Shown one piece after another: positions 1 to 9,497 of a stretch of 64,000 nt of DNA. Position 1 is the stretch's first letter. Each line of letters opens with the position of its first letter. Under the pieces are notes generated by a model. That model saw only the letters and a program-made list of their open reading frames with translations, was not told the DNA's origin and did no database searches. Source of the stretch: Chitinophaga costaii (GTDB taxonomy: Bacteria; Bacteroidota; Bacteroidia; Chitinophagales; Chitinophagaceae); assembly GCF_900094705.1 (NCBI RefSeq), contig NZ_FMAR01000003.1, forward strand, positions 1 to 64,000, read 5' to 3'. A program made the position numbers and the translations under genes.

Positions 1-1
1 T

Positions 2-250
2 TACGTGTTCAAAAATTTTAATCCGGTCCCTTTTGAAAATGAAAAACTACTAAGCTACCTTTAGAAAACCGTCCAGTTTATAAGGGGTCGATACAATATA
101 AGCCCACGCACCCTGGATGCCTACAAAGGATTTTACAAGCTGGTTATTGCGGCAGCCCGCAACGTAGGTATGGATCACCTACCGATCAACAGTGTAAAAA
201 ATGGTCACTGCCGGCTCCTGCTCAACGAAATATCCAGGATCAAAAAGTAG
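2..250 (+). pseudogene. tyrosine recombinase N-terminal fragment (remnant)
   Basis: Reading frame open from the left edge except for one TAG at 62-64. It reads like the N-terminal SAM-like DNA-binding domain of Bacteroidota phage/ICE integrases: an FNPVPFE-type lead-in, then ISPRTLDAYKG followed by a helix and GMDHLPINSVKNGHCRLLL. The frame stops at 248-250, where the arm-binding domain would normally run into the catalytic domain; no catalytic domain follows. The in-frame stop and the missing C-terminus mark a dead fragment, whose upstream part may lie outside the window. It abuts and slightly overlaps an opposite-strand repressor fragment. Confidence 0.6.
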
Positions 251-531
251 GCTGGTTCGGCGGCAGGTTCATCCCGTACCACAACCAGGGCGCTAGCTGT
301 TACCGGTACATCATACATAGGAACGCCGGGCCAGTTGTCACGGTTTAGTACTGCCTTTAAAAGACCGGTGCTAACCGGAGATCCATCTAATGATTTATTC
401 CCACTATTTGATTCAAATAGAGACTCTATTTTTCGCTTCATCGTATTATGCGGAACACTTGTTCCTGTCTCCCATCCAGAGACCGCGCGAATAGTTACCC
501 CTAATTTATCAGCAATTTCCCACTGGCGGCC
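205..531 (-). pseudogene. XRE-type HTH/S24-like repressor fragment (remnant)
   Basis: Open minus-strand frame between a TAG at 532-534 and a stop at 205. Its first ~45 codons read as a Cro/CI-type helix-turn-helix (WEIADKLGVTIRAVSGWE, then TSVPHNTMKRKIESLF). A linker and PGVPMYDVPVTAS follow, resembling the start of an S24 LexA/CI-like domain. The N-terminal Met is missing and the C-terminal catalytic half is lost where the plus-strand integrase fragment begins (~250), so this is the truncated repressor of a former mobile element. Confidence 0.55.
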
Positions 532-719
532 CTAAATGCACCACTTATTATCGTTGATTCCCCCCCTATCAGCAAAATTAAACATTACGCATACATCCTG
601 TGAGTGTACTACATTGGAGGGATACACTCCGGTTAAGGTTTATATAAGTTCTTTTTAAGCTGTTTGTCGATGAAAGCTGCAATATAGCTAGGTAGATTTA
701 AAATAAGCCATTGATAAAA

Positions 720-727
720 TAGCTTTG
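720..727 (+). promoter_or_regulatory. predicted -7 promoter element (TAnnTTTG)
   Basis: TAGCTTTG matches the Bacteroidota -7 consensus and lies 24 bases before the ATG at 752. The upstream -33 position carries TTTA rather than TTTG, so the match is partial. Confidence 0.4.
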
Positions 728-751
728 CTTCTTTTCAAAAAGTAATGTAAA

Positions 752-1441
752 ATGAAGCAAAAAACGTTAGGACTACTGACTATATTTATTTTATGTCTAT
801 CCATTATTTCAGGTTGTGCCAAAGATGACGATAAGAGTGATGATGACAGTACGACCGATTATGTTCCCGCCAAAGGATTCGCGGAGTCCGATGAAGAGCC
901 CGAAGGAACTGCGCTGGTATTACCAGATGGGCTCAATTTCGAAGGAATAGAACCATATTATATTCTTGACGAAACCGATTGTAATGGTGAACCAAGGGTA
1001 GGGGCACCGGCGGAGGGTTATGTTCCGCTCTGTTTGTTATTCAGAAATACCTTGCAGCATCCTATTACTTTACAACTTCCTCCCGGTTTGATTTTTATTT
1101 CTAAAGAAACAAAAATACAAAATGGTATCCTGGTCCAAAAAATCAGCAAGGAGATACCGGCTCAACAATATTTGTATGTTCCCATAAGGGCGCAATGTAT
1201 TAATCCCGGCAGGTTTATTCCCGGGGTGGGAAATGTTTATCGTATGGGACCGGTAACACAAAATGGTCCTATGCTTGATCTTATAAAAAAGCTGGCAACG
1301 AAGAACCTGGCAGCAACCGGAGATATTAATATAGATGCTGATATCGAGGCGAAAATACAGCGTTTGGTATTTAACGTGGCTAGAAATGGTAAAATGAATG
1401 ACTTTGATAAATCATTATTGGATCAGTTGCCCAATCTATAG
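752..1441 (+). CDS. uncharacterised lipoprotein
   Basis: A 229-residue protein of unknown function. The N-terminus is a signal peptide ending in a lipobox (ISGC, Cys about residue 23) followed by a very acidic spacer rich in Asp, typical of Bacteroidota lipoproteins and perhaps a surface-export signal. The body contains three further Cys residues (in DCNGEP, VPLCLLF and RAQCIN), which could form a disulfide outside the cytoplasm. No recognisable catalytic motif was seen. It is monocistronic, with its own predicted promoter and a strong hairpin terminator, and sits between a mobile-element scar and a susCD locus. Confidence 0.75.
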   Translation: MKQKTLGLLTIFILCLSIISGCAKDDDKSDDDSTTDYVPAKGFAESDEEPEGTALVLPDGLNFEGIEPYYILDETDCNGEPRVGAPAEGYVPLCLLFRNTLQHPITLQLPPGLIFISKETKIQNGILVQKISKEIPAQQYLYVPIRAQCINPGRFIPGVGNVYRMGPVTQNGPMLDLIKKLATKNLAATGDINIDADIEAKIQRLVFNVARNGKMNDFDKSLLDQLPNL

Positions 1442-1458
1442 GGCTTTGATAAAATGAG

Positions 1459-1497
1459 GATGACCTGTCTTACAAAAAAGACAGGTCATCTTTTTTA
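1459..1497 (+). terminator. rho-independent terminator
   Basis: A perfect 13-bp stem (GATGACCTGTCTT with its complement), 6-base loop, followed by seven T. It ends the lipoprotein gene at 752-1441. Confidence 0.9.
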
Positions 1498-1849
1498 ATA
1501 AGAGAAATCCGCAAGTTAGGGCAAGCGAAAGGGCAATGCAGTTTTGAAAAACAAGGACGGATGGTTCATCGACTGTTTCCACTATTCGACGACGATAATA
1601 GCCTTCTGTCTACGGTAATATTTTAACCGGTTTCCGAGGAATATTTTTGGTTTCAGCAATAAAATTTTAGTGTATTGGCTCAAATCTTTTTGCTATTGGA
1701 TGTGTCATCAGCTGCCTTGTCTTCATGTGACGGGTTCACTTCGGTAAGTCGTAAAATAAATAGGGAAACTGCTGTTGGATTCCGGTAATGAAGGCCTCCG
1801 TTTATAAAAGTACAGCAGCATCTTAATTAATGCTTAAAAGAAAAAACGT
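1498..1849. other. intergenic region before susC
   Basis: About 350 bases without a convincing gene on either strand. It must hold the promoter of the susC/susD operon, but no clear TAnnTTTG element with a -33 box was found. Confidence 0.5.
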
Positions 1850-4800
1850 ATGAAACGAAAAAAAAAATTATACAGCACCTTCATTATTTTGGCCCAGCTG
1901 TTAGTCATCTCGGTTTTTGGTCAGGAAAAGATGGTGAATGGCAGCGTGCTAGATCCCAATGGGCGTGCGCTTGAAATGGTATCTGTACAGGTGAAAGGAA
2001 AAGCAGTAGGTATTGTCACCGATGCATCAGGAAGATTTTCAATAAAAGCGGGCGGTGCCGATATCCTGGTGTTTTCTGCCGTAGGTTTTAATGCACAGGA
2101 ACTACCAGTAACTGCTGATTCTTTTTATACAGTAGTATTATCGCCAGAAAATGCGGTTTTAAATGAAGTAGTGGTAACTGCCTTGGGCATAAGAAGGAAC
2201 CGAAATACGCTTCCTTATGCAGCTCAACAGATCACAGGAGATGATTTAAACAAAACGGTAACATTAAACCCGGTAAGTAATTTATCAGGAAAAATTGCTG
2301 GTTTGCAGATTACGCAGGCCAATACAATGGGTGGGGCTACCAATGTGATACTTCGGGGAATAAAATCATTAACTCAAAGCAATCAGGCGATGTTTGTAGT
2401 GGATGGGGTACCTTATGATAATACGGACAAAAGCCTCAGAAGCTATGATTTGGGTAACACAGCGTCGGATCTGAATCCTGATGATATCGAATCGGTAAGC
2501 GTCCTGAAAGGTGCGGCGGCATCTGCATTATATGGTTCAAGAGCCATCAATGGCGTGATCATGATTACTACCAAAAAGGGGACTAAAAAGAAAGGTAACC
2601 AAGTGAGCGCCAATTTTGGAATTACAATGGGAAAACCGGATAATAGTACGCTTCCGGTATACCAGACGGAATATGGGCAGGGTTATGGTAGTGCGGGATA
2701 TGACGATGATTATCCTGATAATGATGGGTTCTTTTATTATGTACCCGCTCTATTTAGCAACGGGCAACGCCTGATGGTGGTACAGACAAATAATGATGCC
2801 GCTCTAGGCCCGGCTTACAACCCCAATTTACTAGTATATAACTGGGATGCTTTTACACCCGGAAATCCTAATTATGGAAAGGCCACTCCGTGGATGCCTG
2901 CTGCACACAACAGGCCTCAGGATTATTTTGAAACACCTGTTACTACTACCACCAGTGTGCAAGTGAACAGTAGTGGCGAAAAGGGCATGTTTAAATTAGG
3001 CTATACACATGATGATAACAAGGATTTTATGCCGAACAGTCATTTAAAGAAAAATCTTGCCAGCTTTTCAGCGTCGCACAAATTGATGGATAAGTTAACG
3101 ATAGCTGCCAGCATAAATTATGCATATATTGGCGCTACCAACCGATACCTCTTTCCTTATAGTGGTGGTACCAGTCCCATGACGGATTTCAGGCAGTGGT
3201 GGCCAACGAACATAGATATAAGGCAGCAAAAAGAGGATTATTTTTCTACAAAAACCAATGCAACCTGGAACTGGCAGACATTTGATTATATGAACAATAA
3301 ATCCGGAAGCATTGGCCAGCCTGCGTATCATGATAATTTATATTGGTTTGCATACCAGAATCCTCAAAACGACAGCCGTAGCAGGTTTTTTGGAAATATA
3401 CAAATCAACTATGCAATAAATTCATTTGTGACGGCTACCGCCAGGGTTTCAAAAGATTTTTACAGCCAGCAACTAGAAACAAGAAACGATGTGGGCAGCC
3501 AGACGACTCCATTCTATTACCGGTATGACGAAAAATATGATGAAACCAATTACGACCTGATATTGAATTTCGATAAAAAACTAGGAGATAATATCAATTT
3601 AAAAGCCGTGCTGGGCGGCAATATAAGACAAACCAAAAGTGAAAATATGAGCGCCATTACAAGTGGCGGTCTAGTAGTACCCGGATTTTTTGCTATTTCA
3701 AATTCGCTCAAAACGCCGGCCGCACCTGTTGAATATGTGGGCAGAAAAGAAGTAGATGGTATTTATGGAGGAGTAACAGTAGGCTATAAAGAGTTGCTTA
3801 CACTGGATGGTACATTAAGGCGCGACCAATCCTCTTCATTGCCTGCTAAAAATAACAGTTATAATTATCCTTCCTTGTCTTTGAATTTCCAATTCTCAAA
3901 ATTACTGCCTCAGCTCCCCTGGTTAACCAGTGCAAAAGCCTGGGGTAACTATGCTGCTGTAGGCGGAGATGCTCCTTTGTATAGTGTACATAATACCTAT
4001 ATATCCCGCGTGCCGTTCAATTCACAAACATTGTTTTCAACATCGTATACCAACAATAATCCCAATTTAATGCCCGAGCGTCAGAAAGGTTGGGAAACTG
4101 GGTTAGAGGCGGCGTTCCTGAATGACAGGTTAGGATTTAGCGCTACTTATTACAAAACAAAACAAGTAGATCAAATTATGCCGGTTAGCGTATCTATGTC
4201 AACAGGATACGCCTCTTTCTTTGTGAATGGAGGCGCTATTCAAAATAGCGGTTTTGAGATTAGTTTCAATGGAACGCCTGTAAGAACAACAAACTTTAAG
4301 TGGAATGTAAATGTAAATTGGAGTGCAAACAGGCAATTAGTTCTTTCCCTGTATAACGCTCAGCCATCCTATACGGTAGCTGTTTACCAAAACGCCGTGC
4401 GACTAACCGCTGTGATAGGCAAGCCTTACCAGATACAAGGCACAGACTATGTATATCTAAATGGGCAAAGGGTAGTAGATGAAACAGGTCATTACAAAAT
4501 TTCAGATAATATTTATTCCGATTTAGGTACGCCTAACCCGGATTGGATTGGTGGAATCAATAATACGTTGCAGTATAAAAATGTTTCATTAAGCTTCCTG
4601 GTAGATGCACGCAAGGGTGGCAGTGTTTATTCGTTAGATATGGATTATGGTTCAAGTTCCGGTATTTACCCCCGCACCGCCGGACTAAACGATTTAGGCA
4701 ATCCCGTGCGTGATCCATTGACGGATGACGATAAAAGTGGCGGTATCATTTTACCTGGCGTTACAGAAGATGGCAAACCCAATACAAAACGGATTGACGA

Positions 4801-5125
4801 GTCTGATGCAAACAATGGCGCTTTTTCGTATGGATCTTCCAACAGAGAAGCCCGCCGTGAATTTGTATATGATGCCAGCTATATAAAGCTACGCGAATTG
4901 GCTATCGTATATTCTTTTGCGCCTAAAGTATTTACACAACATTTTGATTTTATAAAAGGAATTGATTTGTCGCTGACCGGCAGAAACCTTTGGATTATCC
5001 ATAAAAATATTCCTTATGCTGACCCTGAGCAGGGGCAGGCATCGGGCAATGCATCCATGGGATTTCAAAACGGGGCCTATCCGACCATTAGAACAGTAGG
5101 CGTATTAGTGAAGGTTAAATTTTGA
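1850..5125 (+). CDS. SusC/RagA family TonB-linked outer-membrane transporter
   Basis: A 1091-residue TonB-dependent importer with normal SusC architecture. A signal peptide (about 1-24) is followed by a carboxypeptidase-regulatory-like beta-sandwich (about 27-110; VNGSVLDPNGRALEMVSVQ). The LNEVVVTALG segment leads into the plug domain (about 115-245; GGATNVILRGIKS, FVVDGVPYDN, LKGAAASALYGSRAINGVI), and a long beta-barrel ends in an aromatic-rich strand finishing VKVKF. The partner SusD-like lipoprotein lies 172 bases downstream. No polysaccharidase is adjacent, so the substrate (glycan, peptide or other) cannot be told from context. Confidence 0.96.
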   Translation: MKRKKKLYSTFIILAQLLVISVFGQEKMVNGSVLDPNGRALEMVSVQVKGKAVGIVTDASGRFSIKAGGADILVFSAVGFNAQELPVTADSFYTVVLSPENAVLNEVVVTALGIRRNRNTLPYAAQQITGDDLNKTVTLNPVSNLSGKIAGLQITQANTMGGATNVILRGIKSLTQSNQAMFVVDGVPYDNTDKSLRSYDLGNTASDLNPDDIESVSVLKGAAASALYGSRAINGVIMITTKKGTKKKGNQVSANFGITMGKPDNSTLPVYQTEYGQGYGSAGYDDDYPDNDGFFYYVPALFSNGQRLMVVQTNNDAALGPAYNPNLLVYNWDAFTPGNPNYGKATPWMPAAHNRPQDYFETPVTTTTSVQVNSSGEKGMFKLGYTHDDNKDFMPNSHLKKNLASFSASHKLMDKLTIAASINYAYIGATNRYLFPYSGGTSPMTDFRQWWPTNIDIRQQKEDYFSTKTNATWNWQTFDYMNNKSGSIGQPAYHDNLYWFAYQNPQNDSRSRFFGNIQINYAINSFVTATARVSKDFYSQQLETRNDVGSQTTPFYYRYDEKYDETNYDLILNFDKKLGDNINLKAVLGGNIRQTKSENMSAITSGGLVVPGFFAISNSLKTPAAPVEYVGRKEVDGIYGGVTVGYKELLTLDGTLRRDQSSSLPAKNNSYNYPSLSLNFQFSKLLPQLPWLTSAKAWGNYAAVGGDAPLYSVHNTYISRVPFNSQTLFSTSYTNNNPNLMPERQKGWETGLEAAFLNDRLGFSATYYKTKQVDQIMPVSVSMSTGYASFFVNGGAIQNSGFEISFNGTPVRTTNFKWNVNVNWSANRQLVLSLYNAQPSYTVAVYQNAVRLTAVIGKPYQIQGTDYVYLNGQRVVDETGHYKISDNIYSDLGTPNPDWIGGINNTLQYKNVSLSFLVDARKGGSVYSLDMDYGSSSGIYPRTAGLNDLGNPVRDPLTDDDKSGGIILPGVTEDGKPNTKRIDESDANNGAFSYGSSNREARREFVYDASYIKLRELAIVYSFAPKVFTQHFDFIKGIDLSLTGRNLWIIHKNIPYADPEQGQASGNASMGFQNGAYPTIRTVGVLVKVKF

Positions 5126-5297
5126 TGAGCAGAAATGGAACTAGATAAACAATAATATATAACCTGAATGGTAGAATTAAAACCCGCCAACCGGGCAGAA
5201 ATAAAAAAACTACAAATGAAACGCCCATTTAAAATTTTTTACACATAGAGAATATATGGTATGGCGTTCCATTCGATCAAAATAAAAAATAAAAAAA

Positions 5298-6785
5298 ATG
5301 CGAATGAAAACAATATTGAATATAAGTACTTTTATTTTTGTTGTCTTAACAACATCCTGTACTAAAGGCATCACAGACTGGAATATCGATGGCAAAAATG
5401 CATCTGATGTTCCGGCATATACATTATTTACAACAGGACAAAAAGCGCTTGTAGATGCCTATAATTCGTCCTCTGTCAGCGTGGCGCCATTCCGTGTGTT
5501 AGCACAGGAGTGGACGGAAAATACTTATATTCAGGAGGCACAATACAATTTTTCGGACTATAATGCAAATGCAGGATGGTGGCAGCGTTTGTATGGCACT
5601 TCTACTCCTAATGGCGGAACAACTGTCAATCCGGGCGTCTTATCCAACCTGGAAGCTGCCAAAAAGAAATTTGCGCTGGATATCTCAGATCCTGCAGTAA
5701 TGAGAAATAATAGGATCATCGCTGATATTTTGGAAGTGTTTACCTACCATTTGCTGGTGGGCACTTATGGCGATATTCCTTACTCGCAGGCAGAGAATAA
5801 CACCATTCCCTACCCTAAATATGATGATGCGAAAACGATTTGGACGGATTTACTTTTGCGATTAGATACCTGTATATCAGGGCTGAATGAAACAGCTAAT
5901 TCCTTGGGAGCGGCCGATCAGGTTTATAATGGTAATACGGCTGCATGGAAAAAGTTTGCTGCTACCTTAAAATTAAAAATGGCATTGCTGCTGGCAGATG
6001 CCGACTTTGCAACTGCGTCTGCAAAAGCGCTTGAAGCGGTTAATACAGGTATTTTTAGTTCAAATGATGATGATGCAGTCATGCATTATGATCCTAGTTC
6101 GGTTACAAATGCTAATCCGCTTTGGCAGGGCCTGGTAAATAGCGGGCGACATGATTTTGTACCCAGTAATTTACTGGTAAATATCATGTCCGATTGGAAT
6201 GATCCAAGACTTGCACTATATTTTACTAAAGATTCCCATGGCGAGTATAGCGGTGGTGTTCCCGGAGCAGGGAACGGGTATGGTATTTTTTCTGACTTTT
6301 CTCCTGCCATGCAGACGCCGGATTATCCGGGTGTGCTGCTTAGCTATGTGCAAACAGAGTTTTTGTTAGCTGAAGCTGTTGAAAGAGGTATTCCTGTGGG
6401 TGGTACCGCTGCATCACATTACAATAATGCTATTGTAGCATCGATCCGCTACTGGGGTGGAACAGAGGCAGATGCGAACGAATACCTTTTGCAACCGGCT
6501 GTCGCTTATGCAACGGCTACCGGAAACTGGCAACAAAAATTGGGTTATCAAAAATGGATAGCCAACTACAATATGAACTGGGATTCATGGTCGGATATCA
6601 GAAGATTGGGACACCCGAATCTTGATGTAGTAAATCCACCTATTGGCGCAAAAGGTCAGCTTCCCCTGCGTTTCACCTATCCGGCTAATGAATCGGGTTC
6701 CAATGCCATCAATTGGCAAGATGCTGTAAATAAAATTCCTGGAGGAAAAGATGTGGTGGGAGCTAAATTATTTTGGATGAAATAA
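5298..6785 (+). CDS. SusD/RagB-like nutrient-binding lipoprotein
   Basis: A 495-residue lipoprotein that lids the SusC barrel and captures substrate at the cell surface. The signal peptide ends in a lipobox (TTSC, Cys about residue 21). The N-terminal part (WNIDGKNASDVPAYTLFTTG, then RVLAQEWTENTYIQEAQYN) is characteristic of the SusD-like type-2 subfamily. The C-terminus has the family's YQKWIANYNMNWDSWSDIRR region, followed by a typical TYPANE segment. It is co-transcribed with the susC gene upstream and followed by a kinase/regulator pair. Confidence 0.93.
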   Translation: MRMKTILNISTFIFVVLTTSCTKGITDWNIDGKNASDVPAYTLFTTGQKALVDAYNSSSVSVAPFRVLAQEWTENTYIQEAQYNFSDYNANAGWWQRLYGTSTPNGGTTVNPGVLSNLEAAKKKFALDISDPAVMRNNRIIADILEVFTYHLLVGTYGDIPYSQAENNTIPYPKYDDAKTIWTDLLLRLDTCISGLNETANSLGAADQVYNGNTAAWKKFAATLKLKMALLLADADFATASAKALEAVNTGIFSSNDDDAVMHYDPSSVTNANPLWQGLVNSGRHDFVPSNLLVNIMSDWNDPRLALYFTKDSHGEYSGGVPGAGNGYGIFSDFSPAMQTPDYPGVLLSYVQTEFLLAEAVERGIPVGGTAASHYNNAIVASIRYWGGTEADANEYLLQPAVAYATATGNWQQKLGYQKWIANYNMNWDSWSDIRRLGHPNLDVVNPPIGAKGQLPLRFTYPANESGSNAINWQDAVNKIPGGKDVVGAKLFWMK

Positions 6786-6802
6786 TTAAAAAAAACGTGT
6801 CG

Positions 6803-6814
6803 TTCGTCGACGAA
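6803..6814. promoter_or_regulatory. 12-bp perfect palindrome upstream of the kinase gene
   Basis: TTCGTCGACGAA is self-complementary and lies about 45 bases upstream of the -7 element of the LytS-type kinase gene. It is a candidate operator, possibly for the LytTR regulator encoded next door. That assignment is inference from position only. Confidence 0.35.
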
Positions 6815-6858
6815 AATCGTTATATATCTTCTAACAAAAAAATATTTCAAAACAAACC

Positions 6859-6866
6859 TAACTTTG
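6859..6866 (+). promoter_or_regulatory. predicted -7 promoter element (TAnnTTTG)
   Basis: TAACTTTG matches the consensus exactly. Transcription from it would start just before the AAAAGG at 6876-6881, which supports the TTG start of the kinase. No good -33 box is visible. Confidence 0.45.
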
Positions 6867-6888
6867 CATATACATAAAAGGCCTCTTG

Positions 6889-7971
6889 TTGAGAATTAAA
6901 TATACCATATTAAAACAATGGTTTTACTGGCTGCTTTCCTTTGGGCTATTGTCAGCTATTTATGGAACAGCATACGATAGTTATGAGCTGGGCGCAAAAG
7001 TGATCCTGATGCTGCTACCCGTGCATATGTTGTATTTTTATTCGATTACTAATTGGGTGTTGCCACGGTTTTTCTTTCGTGACAAATATGTTAAAACATT
7101 TTTTCTATTACTGCTGCTAATACCAGTAATTGCAGTGCTGTACCGGCTGGATGAAATTTTTATATCCAACCCATATATTTTTCATTATTACACCAACCGA
7201 AATATACAGGTGAATTGGCCTGAAATGAGCCTGCCCTGGTTCAAGCAGCTATTGCGTCCGCTTGATTTTGCCAATGCCCTCGAGCGTACCAACACGGTGG
7301 TGTGGATTTGTGTAACGCTCAAATTATTCATCTTGTGGAATGAACGAAAACAAGCGGTGCTTCAGGCAGAGCTGAACTTTTTAAAAGGTCAACTACATCC
7401 ACATTTTCTTTTTAACTCGTTAAATAACCTTTACGCACTTTCTTTGGACAATGCCCCCCAGACGCCGGAAATTATTTTGGGCCTTTCCAATATACTTCGA
7501 TATGTGCTTTACGAATGTACTGCTGAACGGGTATTGCTAAAACGGGACATTGAAGTGCTGAACGATTATATAGAACTGGAAAAGCTTCGGTATGAAGACC
7601 GGCTGGAGCTGAATGTAAATATCAGTGAGTATCCAACCAATGTGGAAGTGGCGCCGCTGCTAATGCTTCCGCTTGTTGAAAATGCCTTTAAACATGGCGC
7701 TGCGGAAACCACTGATACGCCATGGATTAATATGGAATTATATATTACAGGCGATACTTTAACTTTCAAGATTTCTAATAGTAAACCCGAACAGCCGGTT
7801 GTATGCGCTTCCGGCCAGAAGGTGAAAGGGAAAATAGGGCTGCTTAATTTACGGAAACGGTTAGATTTGTTATATCCTGGTAAACACGCATTGCGGTATT
7901 TTGATGAAAGCGACTGTTTCATTGCAGAGCTGAGTGTTCAATTATCTTCAACCAATAAAAAGAAAGCATGA
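6889..7971 (+). CDS. LytS/YehU-family sensor histidine kinase
   Basis: Membrane histidine kinase of about 360 residues, partner of the LytTR regulator it overlaps by 4 bases. About four hydrophobic segments (roughly residues 10-30, 38-60, 70-88 and 128-152) replace a classical sensor domain. The kinase part has the family's QLHPHFLFNSLNN box (His near residue 172) and an N-box PLVENAFKHGA, then a G-rich ATP lid (GKIGLLNLRKR). There is no in-frame ATG near the start: the frame opens at 6862 and offers tandem TTG codons at 6886 and 6889. The second is 7 bases after AAAAGG and is preferred. Confidence 0.9.
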   Translation: MRIKYTILKQWFYWLLSFGLLSAIYGTAYDSYELGAKVILMLLPVHMLYFYSITNWVLPRFFFRDKYVKTFFLLLLLIPVIAVLYRLDEIFISNPYIFHYYTNRNIQVNWPEMSLPWFKQLLRPLDFANALERTNTVVWICVTLKLFILWNERKQAVLQAELNFLKGQLHPHFLFNSLNNLYALSLDNAPQTPEIILGLSNILRYVLYECTAERVLLKRDIEVLNDYIELEKLRYEDRLELNVNISEYPTNVEVAPLLMLPLVENAFKHGAAETTDTPWINMELYITGDTLTFKISNSKPEQPVVCASGQKVKGKIGLLNLRKRLDLLYPGKHALRYFDESDCFIAELSVQLSSTNKKKA

Positions 7972-8732
7972 AGATACGCACACTAATAGTGGATGATGAG
8001 CCTCACGCCATGGAGATTATAAGAAAGTATGCCACGCAAATTCCTGAAATAGAAATTGTAGGCACTTGTGGGAATGCTATTGAAGCTTTTCAAACTATTC
8101 AGCATAATAACATAGACCTTGTATTCCTGGATATAAAAATGCCCCGTCTTTTAGGTACAGATCTGGTTCGCAGTCTTAAAAGGCCTCCAATGATTATTTT
8201 TACAACCGCCTACCAGGAGTATGCTATAGAAGGGTTTGATCTCAATGCGATAGACTACCTGCTCAAACCCATTCCCCTTAAGCGGTTTCTACAGGCTATA
8301 GATAAAGTAATGCATTTTTTAGATGGCGATGATAAAAAGCAGGAAGTTGGAGAAAGTTCTAATCCTCAGGTAACTCAAACCGCTCATCATTTTATATACC
8401 TGCGTGTAGATCGTCGTCTTGTAAAAGTGAATACAGACGATATCTTGTGGATTGAAAGTTTAAAGGATTACATAAAGGTGACTACTAAGGGAAAAGTATT
8501 TTATACAAAGCAAAAAATCAGTGTAATGGAAAAGTTGCTGCCTATGGGTGAATTTTTGCGTATCCACCGGTCATTTATTATTCCTTTGAATAAAGTGGAA
8601 GGTTATAACCCCAATCATGTACTTATTGCCGAAACCAAAATTCCCATCGGGCGTAATTATAAGCAAATCTGTGCCGATAAGTTTGATCCACGGGATGGCT
8701 TTAGCTGCCCGCAGGAGGGGGCAATTATTTAA
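7968..8732 (+). CDS. LytTR-family response regulator
   Basis: A 254-residue two-component regulator. The receiver domain (1-120) has the acidic pair D9/D10, phospho-acceptor D55 in VFLDIKMP, conserved T80 and K100 in YLLKP. A LytTR DNA-binding domain follows (about 140-245; DDILWIESLKDYIKVTT, FLRIHRSFIIPLNKV, IPIGRNYK). Its ATG overlaps the kinase stop (ATGA), indicating translational coupling. Position directly after susC/susD suggests, but does not prove, that it controls that uptake locus. Confidence 0.95.
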   Translation: MKIRTLIVDDEPHAMEIIRKYATQIPEIEIVGTCGNAIEAFQTIQHNNIDLVFLDIKMPRLLGTDLVRSLKRPPMIIFTTAYQEYAIEGFDLNAIDYLLKPIPLKRFLQAIDKVMHFLDGDDKKQEVGESSNPQVTQTAHHFIYLRVDRRLVKVNTDDILWIESLKDYIKVTTKGKVFYTKQKISVMEKLLPMGEFLRIHRSFIIPLNKVEGYNPNHVLIAETKIPIGRNYKQICADKFDPRDGFSCPQEGAII

Positions 8733-8776
8733 CCTGTGGCAATAACATTTAGTAAAGCAAGTAATACTGAATGCAG

Positions 8777-9497
8777 CTATAATGGGTAGCACCGGCCATT
8801 CAAAACTGTTAGATTGAACTTTGCTGCTGTTCCCGTCCTCACTTTTAGAATTATTCCATCCGGGGTTGACGGATTACCTGCCCATCCGGAAAGGGTAGCA
8901 GCATAATTTTGCAGGTCGCAGCGGTACCATTGAAAACGCCTGAAATCCTTTTATCGTTTAGGCTTTGGAGCGTCTCGATTCCTATGGATTGGTTAAATGC
9001 AGCGTCTTAACTAAAAGCACTGATCATTGTTTGAAATTTTTCAGTGTTCCAATTATTGAGCCGCTGATTAAATTTTCCCGCATTTAAAAACATATTGTCA
9101 CCTACATACTAATAGTGCTGCTGAATACGCCGTTCAGCTATGTCCATTGTACAGTACCCCATTGTTCAATAGCCAATAAGCGGATGTAATTATCACTGGC
9201 AAACTAAAAAACCTATAATACTTCATTGCCTTTATACGCCTTAAGAAAATACTCTCCATCAGCAGGTATTTGGATAGCCTGCCTGTTGGCGGCGTCTGCA
9301 ATAATTCCCACTACCTAAGGGTTGTCCACCTGTTCCCATATAATGGTGTAATGTTCGCCAATACCCGGATAGGTGATAGAGGGTGCTGTAAGATTCCAAC
9401 GGTAAATGAACGGTGTTTGTGATTTTGCTGAAAAGCCTGTAACAAATAATATAAAAAAGAATGCGGAGGTTATAAAACATTGTTTCACCTGTTTCAT
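8777..9497 (-). pseudogene. decayed BspA-like (DUF285 repeat) surface protein
   Basis: Reading downward from an ATG at 9497, the translation gives a signal peptide (FFFILFVTGFSAKSQ) and TPFIYRWNLTAP, the usual opening of Bacteroidota BspA-like proteins. A stop (VDNP*) interrupts, then the same frame resumes with VVGIIADAANRQAIQIPADG and EYFLKAYKGNEVL. Further on come FNQRLNNWNTEKFQTMIS, another stop, DAAFNQSIGIETLQSLN, and in a shifted frame CDLQNYAATLSGWAGNPSTP. FNQ-x-LNNWNT and NYAATLSGWA are hallmarks of the DUF285 repeat and its C-terminal unit. At least four stops plus one frameshift make it non-functional, and most internal repeats are lost. Confidence 0.75.
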
